From Symsagittifera roscoffensis (lineage: Eukaryota > Xenacoelomorpha > Acoela > Convolutidae), in the NCBI RefSeq assembly GCF_963678635.1, contig NC_087066.1, positions 10,506,723 to 10,570,722 of the forward strand: DNA of 64,000 bases. Reading direction: 5' to 3'. Shown here in pieces: positions 28,594-40,690 of the stretch; within the stretch, counting starts at the first letter, position 1; each line of letters starts with the position of its first letter. Made by a program: the position numbers and the translations under genes. A model generated the notes under the pieces. The model did no database searches, was not told where the DNA came from, and saw only the letters and a list, made by a program, of their open reading frames with translations.

Positions 28594-31500
28594 CCTGATA
28601 GGTTTTTTTGCCTGGAGCTCAAAAATAAAAAAAAAATTTCAGCTGCGTTTCACAATGTTATAATGGTTTGATTTTTTAGAACTACCTTGCCGACTATATT
28701 TCAAATTGAGATAATTAAAGCAATACATTTCAAACGTAAGCAACAAACTAAAGCCTTTCAATTGAAACTACAGCAGGTAACTTGCTCGTATTACAACGTT
28801 ACCACGCGCAAAATATATCAATATATCAATTGGTACTTTACATATCTTGTGAGAGGTTGAAAACACTCGAGAAAACACTTGTTAAAAATACAGGCTTTTC
28901 ATTTTTTCAAACATTTAAATTTTATGAACAAAGTTGATATAAAAAGCGCGTTATCGACAGGAAAGAGCATCGTAGCATTCAGAGTTTTGTCCTGATATAC
29001 TAGCAGTCTTGTTTTCTTCTATTATAGATTTGAGTTTTGGTATTGTTTTATTAGCAATCATTATAGTATAAATGCCAGTCGACACTAAAAAGGTTTCTAA
29101 CTCATTCTAGTCAAATTGATTTGTGGAAATAAAAATTTTTATTTCTTAACACAACTAGTTGACTGAATAAAATTGAATCGATTTACTATAAGCGCATAAT
29201 CTAGGCAGTAATAACGAGTATACATTTTTCCAGCTCACTAATTTTTCATTTACCATGTTATTTTTCTATAACCTCAATACTATCCGAATCTCTCAACAAA
29301 TTGTCTAAATTAATGTTAGGCAAAACAACTACTCACAAAACTTGAGCAAAAATTGGCTGCCATTTTTCAAGTAGCTTCTAATTAAAATTTGCTGCTATAA
29401 TTTGTTACTCAACACAATACTTTTATTTGTTGGGGATTTTGAGAAGAAAATTTTTTGACTCAAGCCGAAGATATCTTTCCGAACCCAATTTGTAATTGTG
29501 ATGGAAAAAATTGCTCATAGTTTAAGAAATTATTTTTTCCAGTTGCACCAAACTTTCATTTCAATTGTGAGACATGTCAAGAACTTAAATTAATTGTACC
29601 ATAAACTTAACTTAAGTTACGTTTATGGTACAATTAATTTAAATTCTTGACCTGATAGGTTTTTTTGCCTGGAGCTCAAAAATAAAAAAAAATTTCAGCT
29701 GCGTTTCACAATGTTATAATGGTTTGATTTTTTAGAACTACCTTGCCGACTATATTTCAAATTGAGATAATTAAAGCAATACATTTCAAACGTAAGCAAC
29801 AAACTAAAGCCTTTCAATTGAAACTACAGCAGGTAACTTGCTCGTATTACAACGTTACCACGCGCAAAATATATCAATATATCAATTGGTACTTTACATA
29901 TCTTGTGAGAAGTTGAAAACACTCGAGAAAACACTTGTTAAAAATACAGGCTTTTCATTTTTTCAAACATTTAATTTTTATTAACAAAGTTGATATAAAA
30001 AGCGCGTTATCGACAGGAAAGAGCATCGTAGCATTCAGAGTTTTGTCCTGATATACTAGCAGTCTTGTTTTCTTCTATTATAGATTTGAGTTTTGGTATT
30101 GTTTTATTAGCAATCATTATAGTATAAATGCCAGTCGACACTAAAAAGGTTTCTAACTCATTCTAGTCAAATTGATTTGTGGAAATAAAAAAAGTTTTAT
30201 TTCTTAACACAACTAGTTGACTGAATAAAATTGAATCGATTTATTATAAGCGCATAATCTAGGCAGTAATAACGAGTATACATTTTTTCAGCTCACTAAT
30301 TTTTCATTTACCATGTTATTTTTCTATAACCTCAATACTATCCGAATCTCTCAACAAATTGTCTAAATTAATGTTAGGCAAAACAACTACTCACAAAACT
30401 TGAGCAAAAATTGGCTGCCATTTTTCAAGTAGCTTCTAATTAAAATTTGCTGCTATAATTTGTTACTCAACACAATACTTTTATTTGTTGGGGATTTTGA
30501 GAAGAAAATTTTTTGACTCAAGCCGAAGATATCTTTCCGAACCCAATTTGTAATTGTGATGGAAAAAATTGCTCATAGTTTAAGAAATTATTTTTTCCAG
30601 TTGCACCAAACTTTCATTTCAATTGTGAGACATGTCAAGAACTTAAATTAATTGTACCATAAACTTAACTTAAGTTACGTTTATGGTACAATTAATTTAA
30701 ATTCTTGACCTGATAGGTTTTTTTGCCTGGAGCTCAAAAATAAAAAAAAATTTCAGCTGCGTTTCACAATGTTATAATGGTTTGATTTTTTAGAACTACC
30801 TTGCCGACTATATTTCAAATTGAGATAATTAAAGCAATACATTTCAAACGTAAGCAACAAACTAAAGCCTTTCAATTGAAACTACAGCAGGTAACTTGCT
30901 CGTATTACAACGTTACCACGCGCAAAATATATCAATATATCAATTGGTACTTTACATATCTTGTGAGAGGTTGAAAACACTCGAGAAAACACTTGTTAAA
31001 AATACAGGCTTTTCGTTTTTTCAAACATTTAAATTTTATTAACAAAGTTGATATAAAAAGCGCGTTATCGACAGGAAAGAGCATCGTAGCATTCAGAATT
31101 TTGTCCTGATATACTAGCAGTCTTGTTTTCTTCTATTATAGATTTGAGTTTTGGTATTGTTTTATTAGCAATCATTATAGTATAAATGCCAGTCGACACT
31201 AAAAAGGTTTCTAACTCATTCTAGTCAAATTGATTTGTGGAAATAAAAATTTTTATTTCTTAACACAACTAGTTGACTGAATAAAATTGAATCGATTTAT
31301 TATAAGCGCATAATCTAGGCAGTAATAACGAGTATACATTTTTCCAGCTCACTAATTTTTCATTTACCATGTTATTTTTCTATAACCTCAATACTATCCG
31401 AATCTCTCAACAAATTGTCTAAATTAATGTTAGGCAAAACAACTACTCACAAAACTTGAGCAAAAATTGGCTGCCATTTTTCAAGTAGCTTCTAATTAAA

Positions 31501-31735
31501 ATTTGCTGCTATAATTTGTTACTCAACACAATACTTTTATTTGTTGGGGATTTTGAGAAGAAAATTTATTGACTCAAGCCGAAGATATCTTTCCGAACCC
31601 AATTTGTAATTGTGATGGAAAAAATTGCTCATAGTTTAAGAAATTATTTTTTCCAGTTGCACCAAACTTTCATTTCAATTGTGAGACATGTCAAGAACTT
31701 AAGTTACGTTTATGGTACAATTAATTTAAATTCTT
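28594..31735. repeat. tandem array, three ~1.06-kb units
   Basis: Units start with CCTGATAGGTTTTTTTGCC at 28594, 29651 and 30709 (periods 1057 and 1058 bp) and differ by only scattered bases. Each contains CCTGATATACTAGCAGTCTTGTT, resembling the 3' end of the hairpin-ended family. Units 1 and 2 end in a long near-perfect palindrome (arms with TTAAATTAATTGTACCATAA and its complement, e.g. 29583-29648). The third unit is cut inside the palindrome and joined to an inverted piece. Confidence 0.85.
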
Positions 31736-32573
31736 GACATGTCTCACAAATGAGATGAAAATTTGGTGCAACTAGAAAAAATAATTTCTTAAACAGCGAG
31801 CAATTTTTTCGATCACAATTTACAAATTTGGCTCGAAAAGGTTTTCGGCTCGATTAACTGATTTGCCAAACATTTAAATGTGCCGAAATCACAATTAGCC
31901 GCAACGAATCTTACCTGAACAGAGTTGCTACTTGGTGATTTTTTAGTCGCACCAATTTTCAAGGAATGCCGCGACTTTCAAGATCTCGATAACCGCGGGC
32001 ATTGACAAGAAGGAAAGAGCAACTGTTAACAAAGGACAACCGTTCTCGAAGCAATTCCCAGCAATAATTGTAATGGCTTCGCTAGATTTAAGTGATGGAA
32101 AAAATTGCTCATAGTTTAAGAAATTATTTTTTCCAGTTGCACCAAACTTTCATTGCAATTGTGAGACATGTCAAGAACTTAAGTTACGTTTATGGTACAA
32201 TTAATTTAAATTCTTGACATGTCTCACAAATGAGATGAAAATTTGGTGCAACTAGAAAAAATAATTTCTTAAACAGCGAGCAATTTTTTCCATCACAATT
32301 TACAAATTTGGCTCGAAAAGGTTTTCGGCTCGATTAACTGATTTTGCCAAACATTTAAATGTGCCGAAATCACAATTAGCCGCAACGAATCTTACCTGAA
32401 CAGAGTTGCTACTTGGTGATTTTTTAGTCGCGCCAATTTTCAAGGAATGCCGCGACTTTCAAGATCTCGATAACCGCGGGCATTGACAAGAAGGAAAGAG
32501 CAACTGTTAACAAAGGACAACCGTTCTCGAAGCAATTCCCAGCAATAATTGTAGTGGCTTCGCTAGATTTAAG
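31612..32573. repeat. tandem duplication, two ~480-bp units, with fold-back
   Basis: GTGATGGAAAAAATTGCTCA recurs at 31612 and 32092 (period 480). Inside each unit, the segment around TTGCACCAAACTTTCAT…GAGACATGTCAAGAA is followed by its own inverted copy (TTCTTGACATGTCTC…TTTGGTGCAA), forming a fold-back of about 160 bp. The first unit overlaps the end of the 1.06-kb array. Confidence 0.8.
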
Positions 32574-32639
32574 TGAACACTGCATCAACACTATAAAGGT
32601 GAAGCCCTGAAGGTTCTGACTGCCTTTCATCAGTAATCA

Positions 32640-33865
32640 AAAAAACAACGGTAGTAATAGGAAGCGTGGATTTTTTTTTGTTTTCGGTTTTTATTTCTCC
32701 ATTTTATTCACCTACAAACTGTGGAAAATAGAAAATGATATTTTGCGTCTGGTAACATAATAGTAAGAGCAAGTTTAAACTTTTTAATTTTTCGCTCATG
32801 CTTCTGAAGAACAAAACCAGCATTTGTTATCTCAAAAGGGTAAAAATAAGTCCAAAGTTCAATCCGCATAACTTAACAACATTTTGTCTGAACTTATATT
32901 GATTTCCGGTTTTGAGTTGAAGAAATCAACATCTTTCAGAAGGTCTGAGACACTCCAAATTAGCTGCATAAAAAGTTTGCATTTATCTGGCAAAAAGACC
33001 GAGCTCAAATATTCCGTAACTTTAAAAAAAAGGGATTTTTTTGCTGAAGTAATTGTCTTAAATGGATAAAATTAAAGCTTTCAATTGTATTATTAGCAAA
33101 TAAAATGGTCTTAAATGTGGAAAACGCGACGGATTTTTGGAAAATTTAGGAAATATTTTTATTTCAGTATCTAGAAAAATGAGTTAAAAATGGGTCCAAC
33201 ATTAAAAATTGACCCGGCGACAAAAAATAACTTGACTGGGGATTCCTTTGACAAGTTAACGTAACCAGCAACAAAAGTAAGATAACGATTTCTGAATCCA
33301 GTGACAGACAGTGAAATCTTGGGTTTTAAGGCTCTTTTTCACTCCTCCCCCCCCCCCCCCCCCCTAATTTTAACTTTTCACTATTTTCTTGTTCTATGTG
33401 TCATTATAGCTGAATGCTCGATGTCAGGAAGCAAGCTATGAAAAAAATGTGTTCACAATAGTAAAGTTCTTCACCTTGCAAAACTTTTTTTTATTAAACG
33501 AATTAAGAGTGTCTCTCCCATTATAGCCCGCCCCCCCATTAATATATATCCCCCCAACCTTTCCCATTATAGCCCCCCCCCCCCCCCGAACGTTCCAATT
33601 ATATACATACTATCCGTTCTAATCTATACTTTTTTATATACTGAAATTTATTTTAATGGAAATAATTCAATTATGATATTAAGTTGATTTATATCGATGA
33701 CTTCTTTTTCGTGTGAAGTGAGTTTTGGTTGAGTGTCAAATCAAGCTGCCTCACCTAGACCTCAACTTGACATCGCCTAGTTGATTTAATATCATCTGTC
33801 AGTTAATTTCTTATGGCTACGATAAATTTAGTCAAAATAGTAGACATCACGAAAAATAAATGGGA
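32640..33865. other. no gene recognised; long C runs
   Basis: Unassigned DNA with C runs at about 33344-33364 (about 20 C), 33530-33537 and 33577-33588. A phrase GGCTCTTTTTCAC next to the first run resembles the end of the G/C-run MITE family. No coding feature is supported. Confidence 0.4.
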
Positions 33866-34409
33866 AACAAGACTGCTCGTATCAGGGCGAAGCCCTGAAT
33901 GTTCCGACTAGCTTTTAAGGTTTATGGAGCAGCAGTAATAGCATAAAAAAATTAAATGAAATAAAATAAAATGAAATTTTTTTTTTCTAAAATTTGAAAT
34001 GTTTTATGAAAATCATCCTCCCACACGCCATATAAAAAACAAAAAGAGAGCTTTCGTTCTTTGTAACCAACCAATTATGGCAAATAAGCTTCGTTCAACC
34101 AATTTGGAACGATTTATAAGACGGATTAAATCTCCGCTTACGCGTTAATAGCGCGAATTATATCGCGCGTTAATTGTCCCAAATTGCTCAAAATGACAAA
34201 AATGACAATCTTTAAACCCTCATAACTCTACGAAAAAAGATCACAGGTGAAATATCTTTTCAAATTTAAGCTCAAGACAACAATGGCTTTCGAATGATAT
34301 AAAAAATTCCGTCAAAAATGGCTAGGTAAAAAGTCGAAATTTGTCTGAAGAAAAAAAACCCACCCCGAGCACAAATATTCCGTTACTTTCGTACCGAAAG
34401 TCGGAACAA
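33866..34409 (-). mobile_element. hairpin-ended repeat, copy 4
   Basis: A full-length copy in reverse orientation, about 544 bp. The 3' end AACAAGACTGCTCG (with the CAGGGCGAAGCCCTG hairpin) is at the left, and the 5' end …CGAAAGTCGGAACAA at the right. Confidence 0.72.
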
Positions 34410-34584
34410 TAATTGGATTATTCCAAATATTGCAAAAACAAAAAAGTGTTCGAAGAAAAAATGAGAAATATTGGTCTATTCCACAAACATGTTACAATGT
34501 AACATATACAATAAAACCAGACTCAAATGTAAGCAATGAAATTAATTATTTGATCTGCCTTTTAGTATACTTAGAAACTTTGAT

Positions 34585-34610
34585 GGGGGCGGGGGGGGGG
34601 GGGGGGCTGT
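34585..34610. repeat. long G run
   Basis: GGGGGCGGGGGG… with about 18 consecutive G. It is one of several long homopolymer G/C tracts in the window. Potential G-quadruplex former. Confidence 0.6.
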
Positions 34611-35002
34611 AATAGGAAAGTTTGGGGTCTATAATGAAAAAGGTTTAGGGGGTTATAATTTTTTTTGATTCTAGGCTGGGGTCTATAATGGGAAAGACCA
34701 AAATAAAAGTCCATTTGTCTTTCAGTTCCACCAAGATTTTTGAAATGTTACTGAACCCAGCACATGTTTCGCTGATTCAAGCGGCAGTGTATAAGGATTC
34801 CAAACCAATAAAAAAAATGCCAAGCTTAAGGTCGTAATGAAGCTGATTGATTAAGCAAGAACTTCCCATATTAAAAAACAATCGAGAAAATGGACATGTG
34901 AACTCGTTTGGTTTTAAACTAACTTATCCTGAAATAACTAAACTGATACGTTGTATAGCATTGTAAATCGATTTGCATAGTAGCATAAGTTTAAAGGAAA
35001 TA

Positions 35003-35711
35003 CAAAACTGCTCGTATCAAGGCGAAGCAAAACTGCTCGTACCGTTCCGACTGCCTTTTTAGGTCTATGGAGAAGTAATAAAATGAAAAAATTAACTGTA
35101 AAAATGAATACTTTTTTTTTAATTAGAGATTTTTTGAGAAACTCTTCCCCCACACGCCATATAAAAAGCCATATAAAGTTCGCTCCTAGTATCTTAGTAA
35201 CAAATCAATTAATTCAAATAAGCTGTGTTCAGTCAATTTGGAACAACTTCTAGGAGACAACAATTTGGAACAACAATTAAATCTCCGCTTAATGATTTTT
35301 TTTCTAAAATTTGAAATTTTTATGAAAATGATCCCCCCCACGCCATATAAAGTACAAAAGGATAGAATTCGCCCCTGTAGCAAATCAATTTTGGTAAATA
35401 TGCTTCTTTCAACCAATTTGGAACAATTTTAAGACGGATTAACTCTCTGCTTACGCGTTAATAGCGCAAAAAATATCGCGCGGTAATTGTCCAAATTGGC
35501 CAAAATGGCAATCTTTAAACCCTCATAACACTATGAAAATTGATCACAGGTAAAAAATCTTTTCAAAATTAAGCTCAAGACAACCCTACCTTTTGAATAA
35601 ATTTCAAAAAATCCGTCAAAAATTGCTAATTAAAAAGTCGAAAGTTGTCTGAACAAAAAAAAACACCCGAGCACAAACACTCCGTTACTTTCGTTGCGAA
35701 AGACGGAACAA
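35003..35711 (-). mobile_element. hairpin-ended repeat, degenerate and partly duplicated copy 5
   Basis: The left part holds two versions of the 3' end (ACTGCTCGTATCAAGGCGAAGC and ACTGCTCGTACCG). At about 35290 the sequence restarts with a second, more complete copy running to …AGACGGAACAA. It looks like two overlapping or nested copies. Confidence 0.6.
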
Positions 35712-35856
35712 TAATCAAATGTTTTCATATCAGAAATTATTCAATAGACATGTGTCAATTTACATAATTCTGGTATGCGAGGCCATCGAAAGGCCCGATA
35801 GGCCCAGTCAGGTGATGTCTTAACGACAAATGATCACAACGAAAAACCAATTGCTA

Positions 35857-35935
35857 ATTAAGAAGTCGAAATTTGTCCGAAGAAAAAAACCACCCCGAGC
35901 ACAAATATTCCGTTACTTTTGTTAGGAAAGTTCGA
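35857..35935 (-). repeat. hairpin-ended repeat fragment
   Basis: About 75 bp matching the 5' portion of the family (AAGTCGAAATTTGTCCGAAG … CCGTTACTTTTG), reverse orientation. Confidence 0.55.
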
Positions 35936-36446
35936 AAATTGATGGTTTAGATGCACGCTGGTAGTGCCAGTTACTTTAATCGCGCCCGTCTGATTTTTTT
36001 CGAGCTGCATATATCTTAACCTGCAGATTTTCTGTCGCGAAAAGGTGAGAAACGGCAATTTTATATATTTAGTAGCGGAGCTCAAAGTGTGGAAATATAA
36101 TAACTAAGTTTTTATTTTTAAAAATGATTATTCTTTAATCTATTTCTTCTACGTATCTTACAAATCAGAATTAATTTAATAACGAATGATTGACTGATTG
36201 ATTATGTTAAATAAATATTTGACCTAATTTACAATTTTTTCAATTCAATACCCAACCTTTCACTCAATGGTGGCCGTTTCCATTTGTTGGTAAGTATTTG
36301 GCAGCCAATCACAATTTAGCAAATGATACTCTCTATATGTATGACTCCTCTGTTTTTGCTCATTCGTTTTCTGAATGCACAAAACCCGTCAGATGCGTTT
36401 CATAATTGATTCCATTCCTCCCATATTTATCGTAACCACCTTTAGT

Positions 36447-38054
36447 CTAGAAATCATCAAACTCTTTCGAGTACTTGTTATTAATCGAATGTCTAAGAGG
36501 GGTCTCTTCGTATTTGTCGAAGTTGCTGTGATCCCCAGCCCCTTTACACTTGGGCACAAAAGGGGCTTCCAATTTCCTCTCGTAAGTGGCGATGTAGTCT
36601 ACAGATTGGAACCATTTGTGAGTTTTGATGTCGGCAACTCCGTTTTTGAGGGCGCCGAATCTCTTTGTGACGTCAACTTGGAGCAGTTGTCGGAGGAGGT
36701 CTTTGAGGTCGGATGAGAAGTGGGAGGGGAATCGTAACTGAAATGCGACAGTTTTTGAATCCCAATTAGTTCAATTTGTGCTCTTTTCAGTGTAACAAGA
36801 ATACATTTTTGGGTTTATAAAGTGAGTGGACACTTGCCTTTCCGGCGACGATCTTCTCGTAGATGAGTATGTGTTGATCGGCGTAGAAGGGAGGGTAGCC
36901 GGCTGTCATCTCATAGCACAATACTCCGAACGCCCACCAGTCCACTGCCTTGTTGTAGCCCTACAATATAAAGCAATGAGTTTGAAAACATGATAACATA
37001 TTCTATTCCGAAGTTTCTTTTTCAGGTTTTGGTATCATCTCAGAATACCACACTTCGTGCTTTAAGTTTTTGTTATTTGCTGTTGAATAACTTGAAAAAT
37101 AAAAATATATTTATTTAAAAAACTCATTGAAAACCTTATATTTTATTGAAAACCTCATTTTTTAAAACTTCGTATTATATGTTATAAATTGGCGATAATT
37201 TCAAGCCGTAATCACTATTACTCGATATCAACAGTATTTCTAACTCTTCAAAATATCTAAAATAATAGGATCTATTTTTGATGGTGCAAATTTATAAATT
37301 GCTAATTTTAAGGTGCGCTCCTGACTTTGCTGAGGATGATTTCGGGCGCGAGGTACTCCGGGGTCCCGCAGAGTGTCCATGTCCTGCCTTTGACCTTCTT
37401 GCAGAACCCGAAGTCAGTCACCTTCACATATCCCCTGTGGTCTATCAACAAGTTTTCTGGCTTCAAGTCCCTGTAGATCAGGTCCAGGTAGTGTAAGTAC
37501 TCGAAAGCTAGGAGTACTTGGGATCCGTAAAAGCGCGATCGACTCTCACTGAATAGAAATAAACACTACAACAATCTTATAGGAGTGACTACGTTTTATA
37601 AATAAAAACTAAAATCAAGCATCTTTTCAGCATAATGTTTCCTTCCTAAAGTTTTGTTTTGGTTAAAACTTGATTTTTTGAACGCAATGTTTTTTTTGTA
37701 GTTTTTTAGTTTCTTAAATTTTTTCAAATTTCATTGAAGGAAACATGAGTTCTGTTTCAATGAAAAATTGTATCAAAAATTTAAGCAAATTAAGCAAAAA
37801 AAGGTTGGCACAAGTATCATGCGTTGCACAAAACACGCAGTCAGTGAATCCTCCTCGCGAATTCTCAACTTAAGAAGTCACGAATGAGGTTTCAGGTTCA
37901 ATATTGTTCAAGTAAATTCAGTTGATTGATCTCACAGTGCTAATCTTTATTTATGATCGCTTTATTCTTACCTGAATCTGCCGCTCTTTCTCAGGTGGGA
38001 GAACATCTCTCCTCCATTCACATACTCCAAGGCCAAGTAGAGGTAGCTGTTGTC
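36447..38054 (-). CDS. cAMP-dependent protein kinase catalytic subunit, 3' exons
   Basis: Four exons on the minus strand: 37972-38054, 37326-37548, 36838-36960 and 36447-36737 (stop TAG). Joined in frame they encode the kinase C-terminal half. Exon 1 has [15 protein letters not shown]. Exon 2 has the catalytic loop [10 protein letters not shown], the DFG loop (TDFGFCKK), [20 protein letters not shown] with the activation-loop Thr, and the APE motif. Exon 3 has [18 protein letters not shown]. Exon 4 has [18 protein letters not shown] and a C-terminal tail ending YSKEFDDF, as in PKA-C (…EKCxKEFxxF). Splice sites are GT/AG except the last intron (36738-36837), which starts GCAAGT (GC-AG). The glycine loop and VAIK lysine exons are not visible at higher coordinates, so the gene is partial here. 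PRKX is an alternative, but the tail fits PKA-C better. Confidence 0.92.
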
Positions 38055-39139
38055 CTGAAGCACACAAAAACGCACAAAAATTAACAAATCTGTCTGTATA
38101 GAAAGACAGCGAACACAAATATCCATCCCGCTGAGAACATGAAGATACACGTTATTTTGGAAATTGGTCTGAAAAAATGAACACAAGTCAATTATATTCC
38201 TCACTTTCTTCGAAAGTCCGAATAAACGGATTCAGTTTCAATGCTTTAAGAATGAAAGTTATGATGCTTTATTAACTTACTAACAACGAAGGACTCAATT
38301 TAATGAAAATCTGAACGCAGCGTTTTCTTTAAGCTTGGTGAGCTGCTAACAAAAATAGCCAAGACAGTTCGAAAAGAGTCTTAAGACGCAGAGAAGTTTA
38401 AAAATTTGTCTTTAAGAAAACCGTCAACTTCCGAATTGCAAACGATATATTGCCTTCAACTTCTTTGAATTTCTAGAGCAATTTCTAATTGGTGTTTTTT
38501 GATGAAAATTAACCCGATTTGAGAAACTTGGAATTTTAGGAGACGTTTTTATTCCGCTGGGAAATCTATAAATTAATTCCCGATTCGAAATTAGAAATCG
38601 ATTATGTTTTTTTTGCGCCATTTTAGTTTTCATAATTGTAAATGCATTTTGCTTATCTTCAAGCAAAGGATTTTAGATTGAACTCAAAAACTGCATATAT
38701 ACCTCAGAGAAATCATATGTGCATTTAAAAGCATGAACGCACTTCTTTTGTTATTAGAGCATCTAAAAAAATCATCACGGCGTATATAAAAGTCTGAACC
38801 AAGTTCATCGACTCTTTAAAAAAACGTTTGGTGAATCAATGATAGATTGGCAAAGCCGTATAAAGTGGACATATAAAACAGTATCATCACATTCCGTGTA
38901 CTTGTCGATAATTTGTCCAAACCACTTTATTTCGTATTTAAAGAAGTTCAGGGCGAAAGCGTGAATGTTCCGATTACCTTTTGATTAATCTGATGTAGGT
39001 TTTTGATAAATTTGATGTATATTTTGGCAAAAAAACGTTTTGTCTTTTTTTATCAATTCTCCAATATCCTATATTATTTACAAACTGATATGCATTTTGT
39101 CTATGTTAAAGAAATATTTAAACAAATTAGAATGCCTTG
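38055..39139. other. presumed intron or upstream DNA of the kinase gene
   Basis: AT-rich. The N-lobe exons expected upstream of 38054 were not found. A phrase at about 38941-38985 (GTTCAGGGCGAAAGCGTGAATGTTCC) is a scrap of the hairpin-ended family, reverse orientation. Confidence 0.4.
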
Positions 39140-39580
39140 TTGTTCCGACTTTCGATACGAAAGTAACGGAATATTTGTGCTCGGGGTGGGTTTTTTTTTC
39201 TTCAGACAAATTTCGTCTTTTTAACTAGCCATTTTTGACGGAATTTCTTAACATCATTCGAAAGCTATTGTGGTCCTGAGCTTGAATTTGAAAAAATATT
39301 TTACCTGTGATCATTTTTCATAAAGTTACGAGAATTTAAAGACTGCCATTTTGGCCAATTTGGGACAATTAACGCGCGATAAATTTCGCGCTATTAACGC
39401 GTAAGCGGAGATTTAATCCGTCTTAGAAATTGTTCCAAATTGGTTCAAGGATGCTTTTATGCCATAATTGATTTGTTATTAGGCGCAAAATCTATCACTT
39501 TGTACTTAATATGACGTGTGGGGCGATGTTTTCTGTTTTTACATAAAATCTCAAATTTTTTTTTCAATTTTTTTTCAACG
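39140..39580 (+). mobile_element. hairpin-ended repeat, copy 6, 3'-truncated
   Basis: Starts TTGTTCCGACTTTCGATACG and follows the family to about 39580, then diverges without the terminal hairpin. Confidence 0.65.
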
Positions 39581-39779
39581 AAAAATATCGCGCGCTAATT
39601 GATCCAAATAGCCAAGACAACCATAAATGAACAAAAACATGATCAAATTTATAATAGATTTTTATTTTTGAGCTCGAAATAACGAATTTTTTTCAAATGT
39701 TATGAAAAATGTTTCTCAAAAATGGCTAGTTTTAAAATCGAAATTGGTCAGGAGAAAAAGAAGAAAGAAAAACAGAGTA

Positions 39780-40690
39780 AAAATAATCCGCAAATAAATA
39801 AATCACTTTAAATCGCTTCGTTGTTGCGATGCTCGGTTTTGTTGTTTTCTTTTAAAAAAATTCGATGTTTCAACTAGCAATTTTTGAGTATTGTTTTTCA
39901 CTTTGTTAAAGATTTGAAACCAAAAATTGAACAATTTACTCGATTTATCAAAATTTATTCAAAATTCAAAAATAAGTTCAAAATAAGTTGTTGAGTGAAG
40001 TAAGCTTTGAAATTCCTAAACATTCCTTTCAAAACAGCAAATCGATTCCCTTCTTTTGAGGGGGGGGGGGGGGCTGCTGATGAAACAATAGAAATTTAAA
40101 AATCATTTAATGATAATATAAGCCAGATTTTTTCAGTCTGTTTGGGGAACTTTGATCTATGTTTTGGGACCATATTTTACAGCAACAGTTTTTTTTTCAA
40201 CAAAAACTTCTAACATCCACAATTAAGCCGCTTTTTTATCTTCAAGAAACCAGTTTCAGTTCTCATTTTACAGAGAAAAATTAACAACAAAAAATTGTTT
40301 CCGTGAGTAATGGTAAGTTATCAGTTTGTTTCGTTGTTGCGATGCTCGGTTTCATTGTTTTCTTTTAAAAAAATTTGATGTTTCAACTAGCAATTTTTGA
40401 GTATTGTTTTTCACTTTGAGAAAAAAATAATCCGCAAATAAATAAATCACTTTAAATCGCTTCGTTGTTGCGATGCTCGGTTTCGTTGTTTTCTTTTAAA
40501 AAAATTCGATGTTTCAACTAGCAATTTTTGAGTATTGTTTTTCACTTTGAGAAAAAAATAATCCGCAAATAAATAAATCACTTTAAATCGCTTCGTTGTT
40601 GCGATGCTCGGTTTCGTTGTTTTCTTTTAAAAAAAATTCGATGTTTCAACTAGCAATTTTTGAGTATTGTTTTTCACTTTGTTAATGATT
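39780..40690. repeat. ~125-bp repeat units
   Basis: A unit containing AATCGCTTCGTTGTTGCGAT, GCTCGGTTT and CAACTAGCAATTTTTGAGTA occurs at about 39780-39905, 40325-40430 (partial), 40432-40556 and 40557-40683. The last two are directly in tandem and almost identical. Confidence 0.75.

Noticed and set aside
28594-32573. Possible CRISPR or satellite array.
   Set aside because: Units are 480-1058 bp without short repeat-spacer structure. They are tandem duplications in animal DNA.
32424-32630. Minus-strand 68-codon frame in the 480-bp repeat.
   Set aside because: Lies inside a tandem fold-back repeat and has no recognisable motif.
38060-38204. Possible extra kinase exon reading [15 protein letters not shown], reminiscent of the PKA segment before the hinge.
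   Set aside because: Similarity is short, lies immediately upstream of the true hinge exon, and would duplicate it. The splice acceptor at 38055 gives the correct frame without it.
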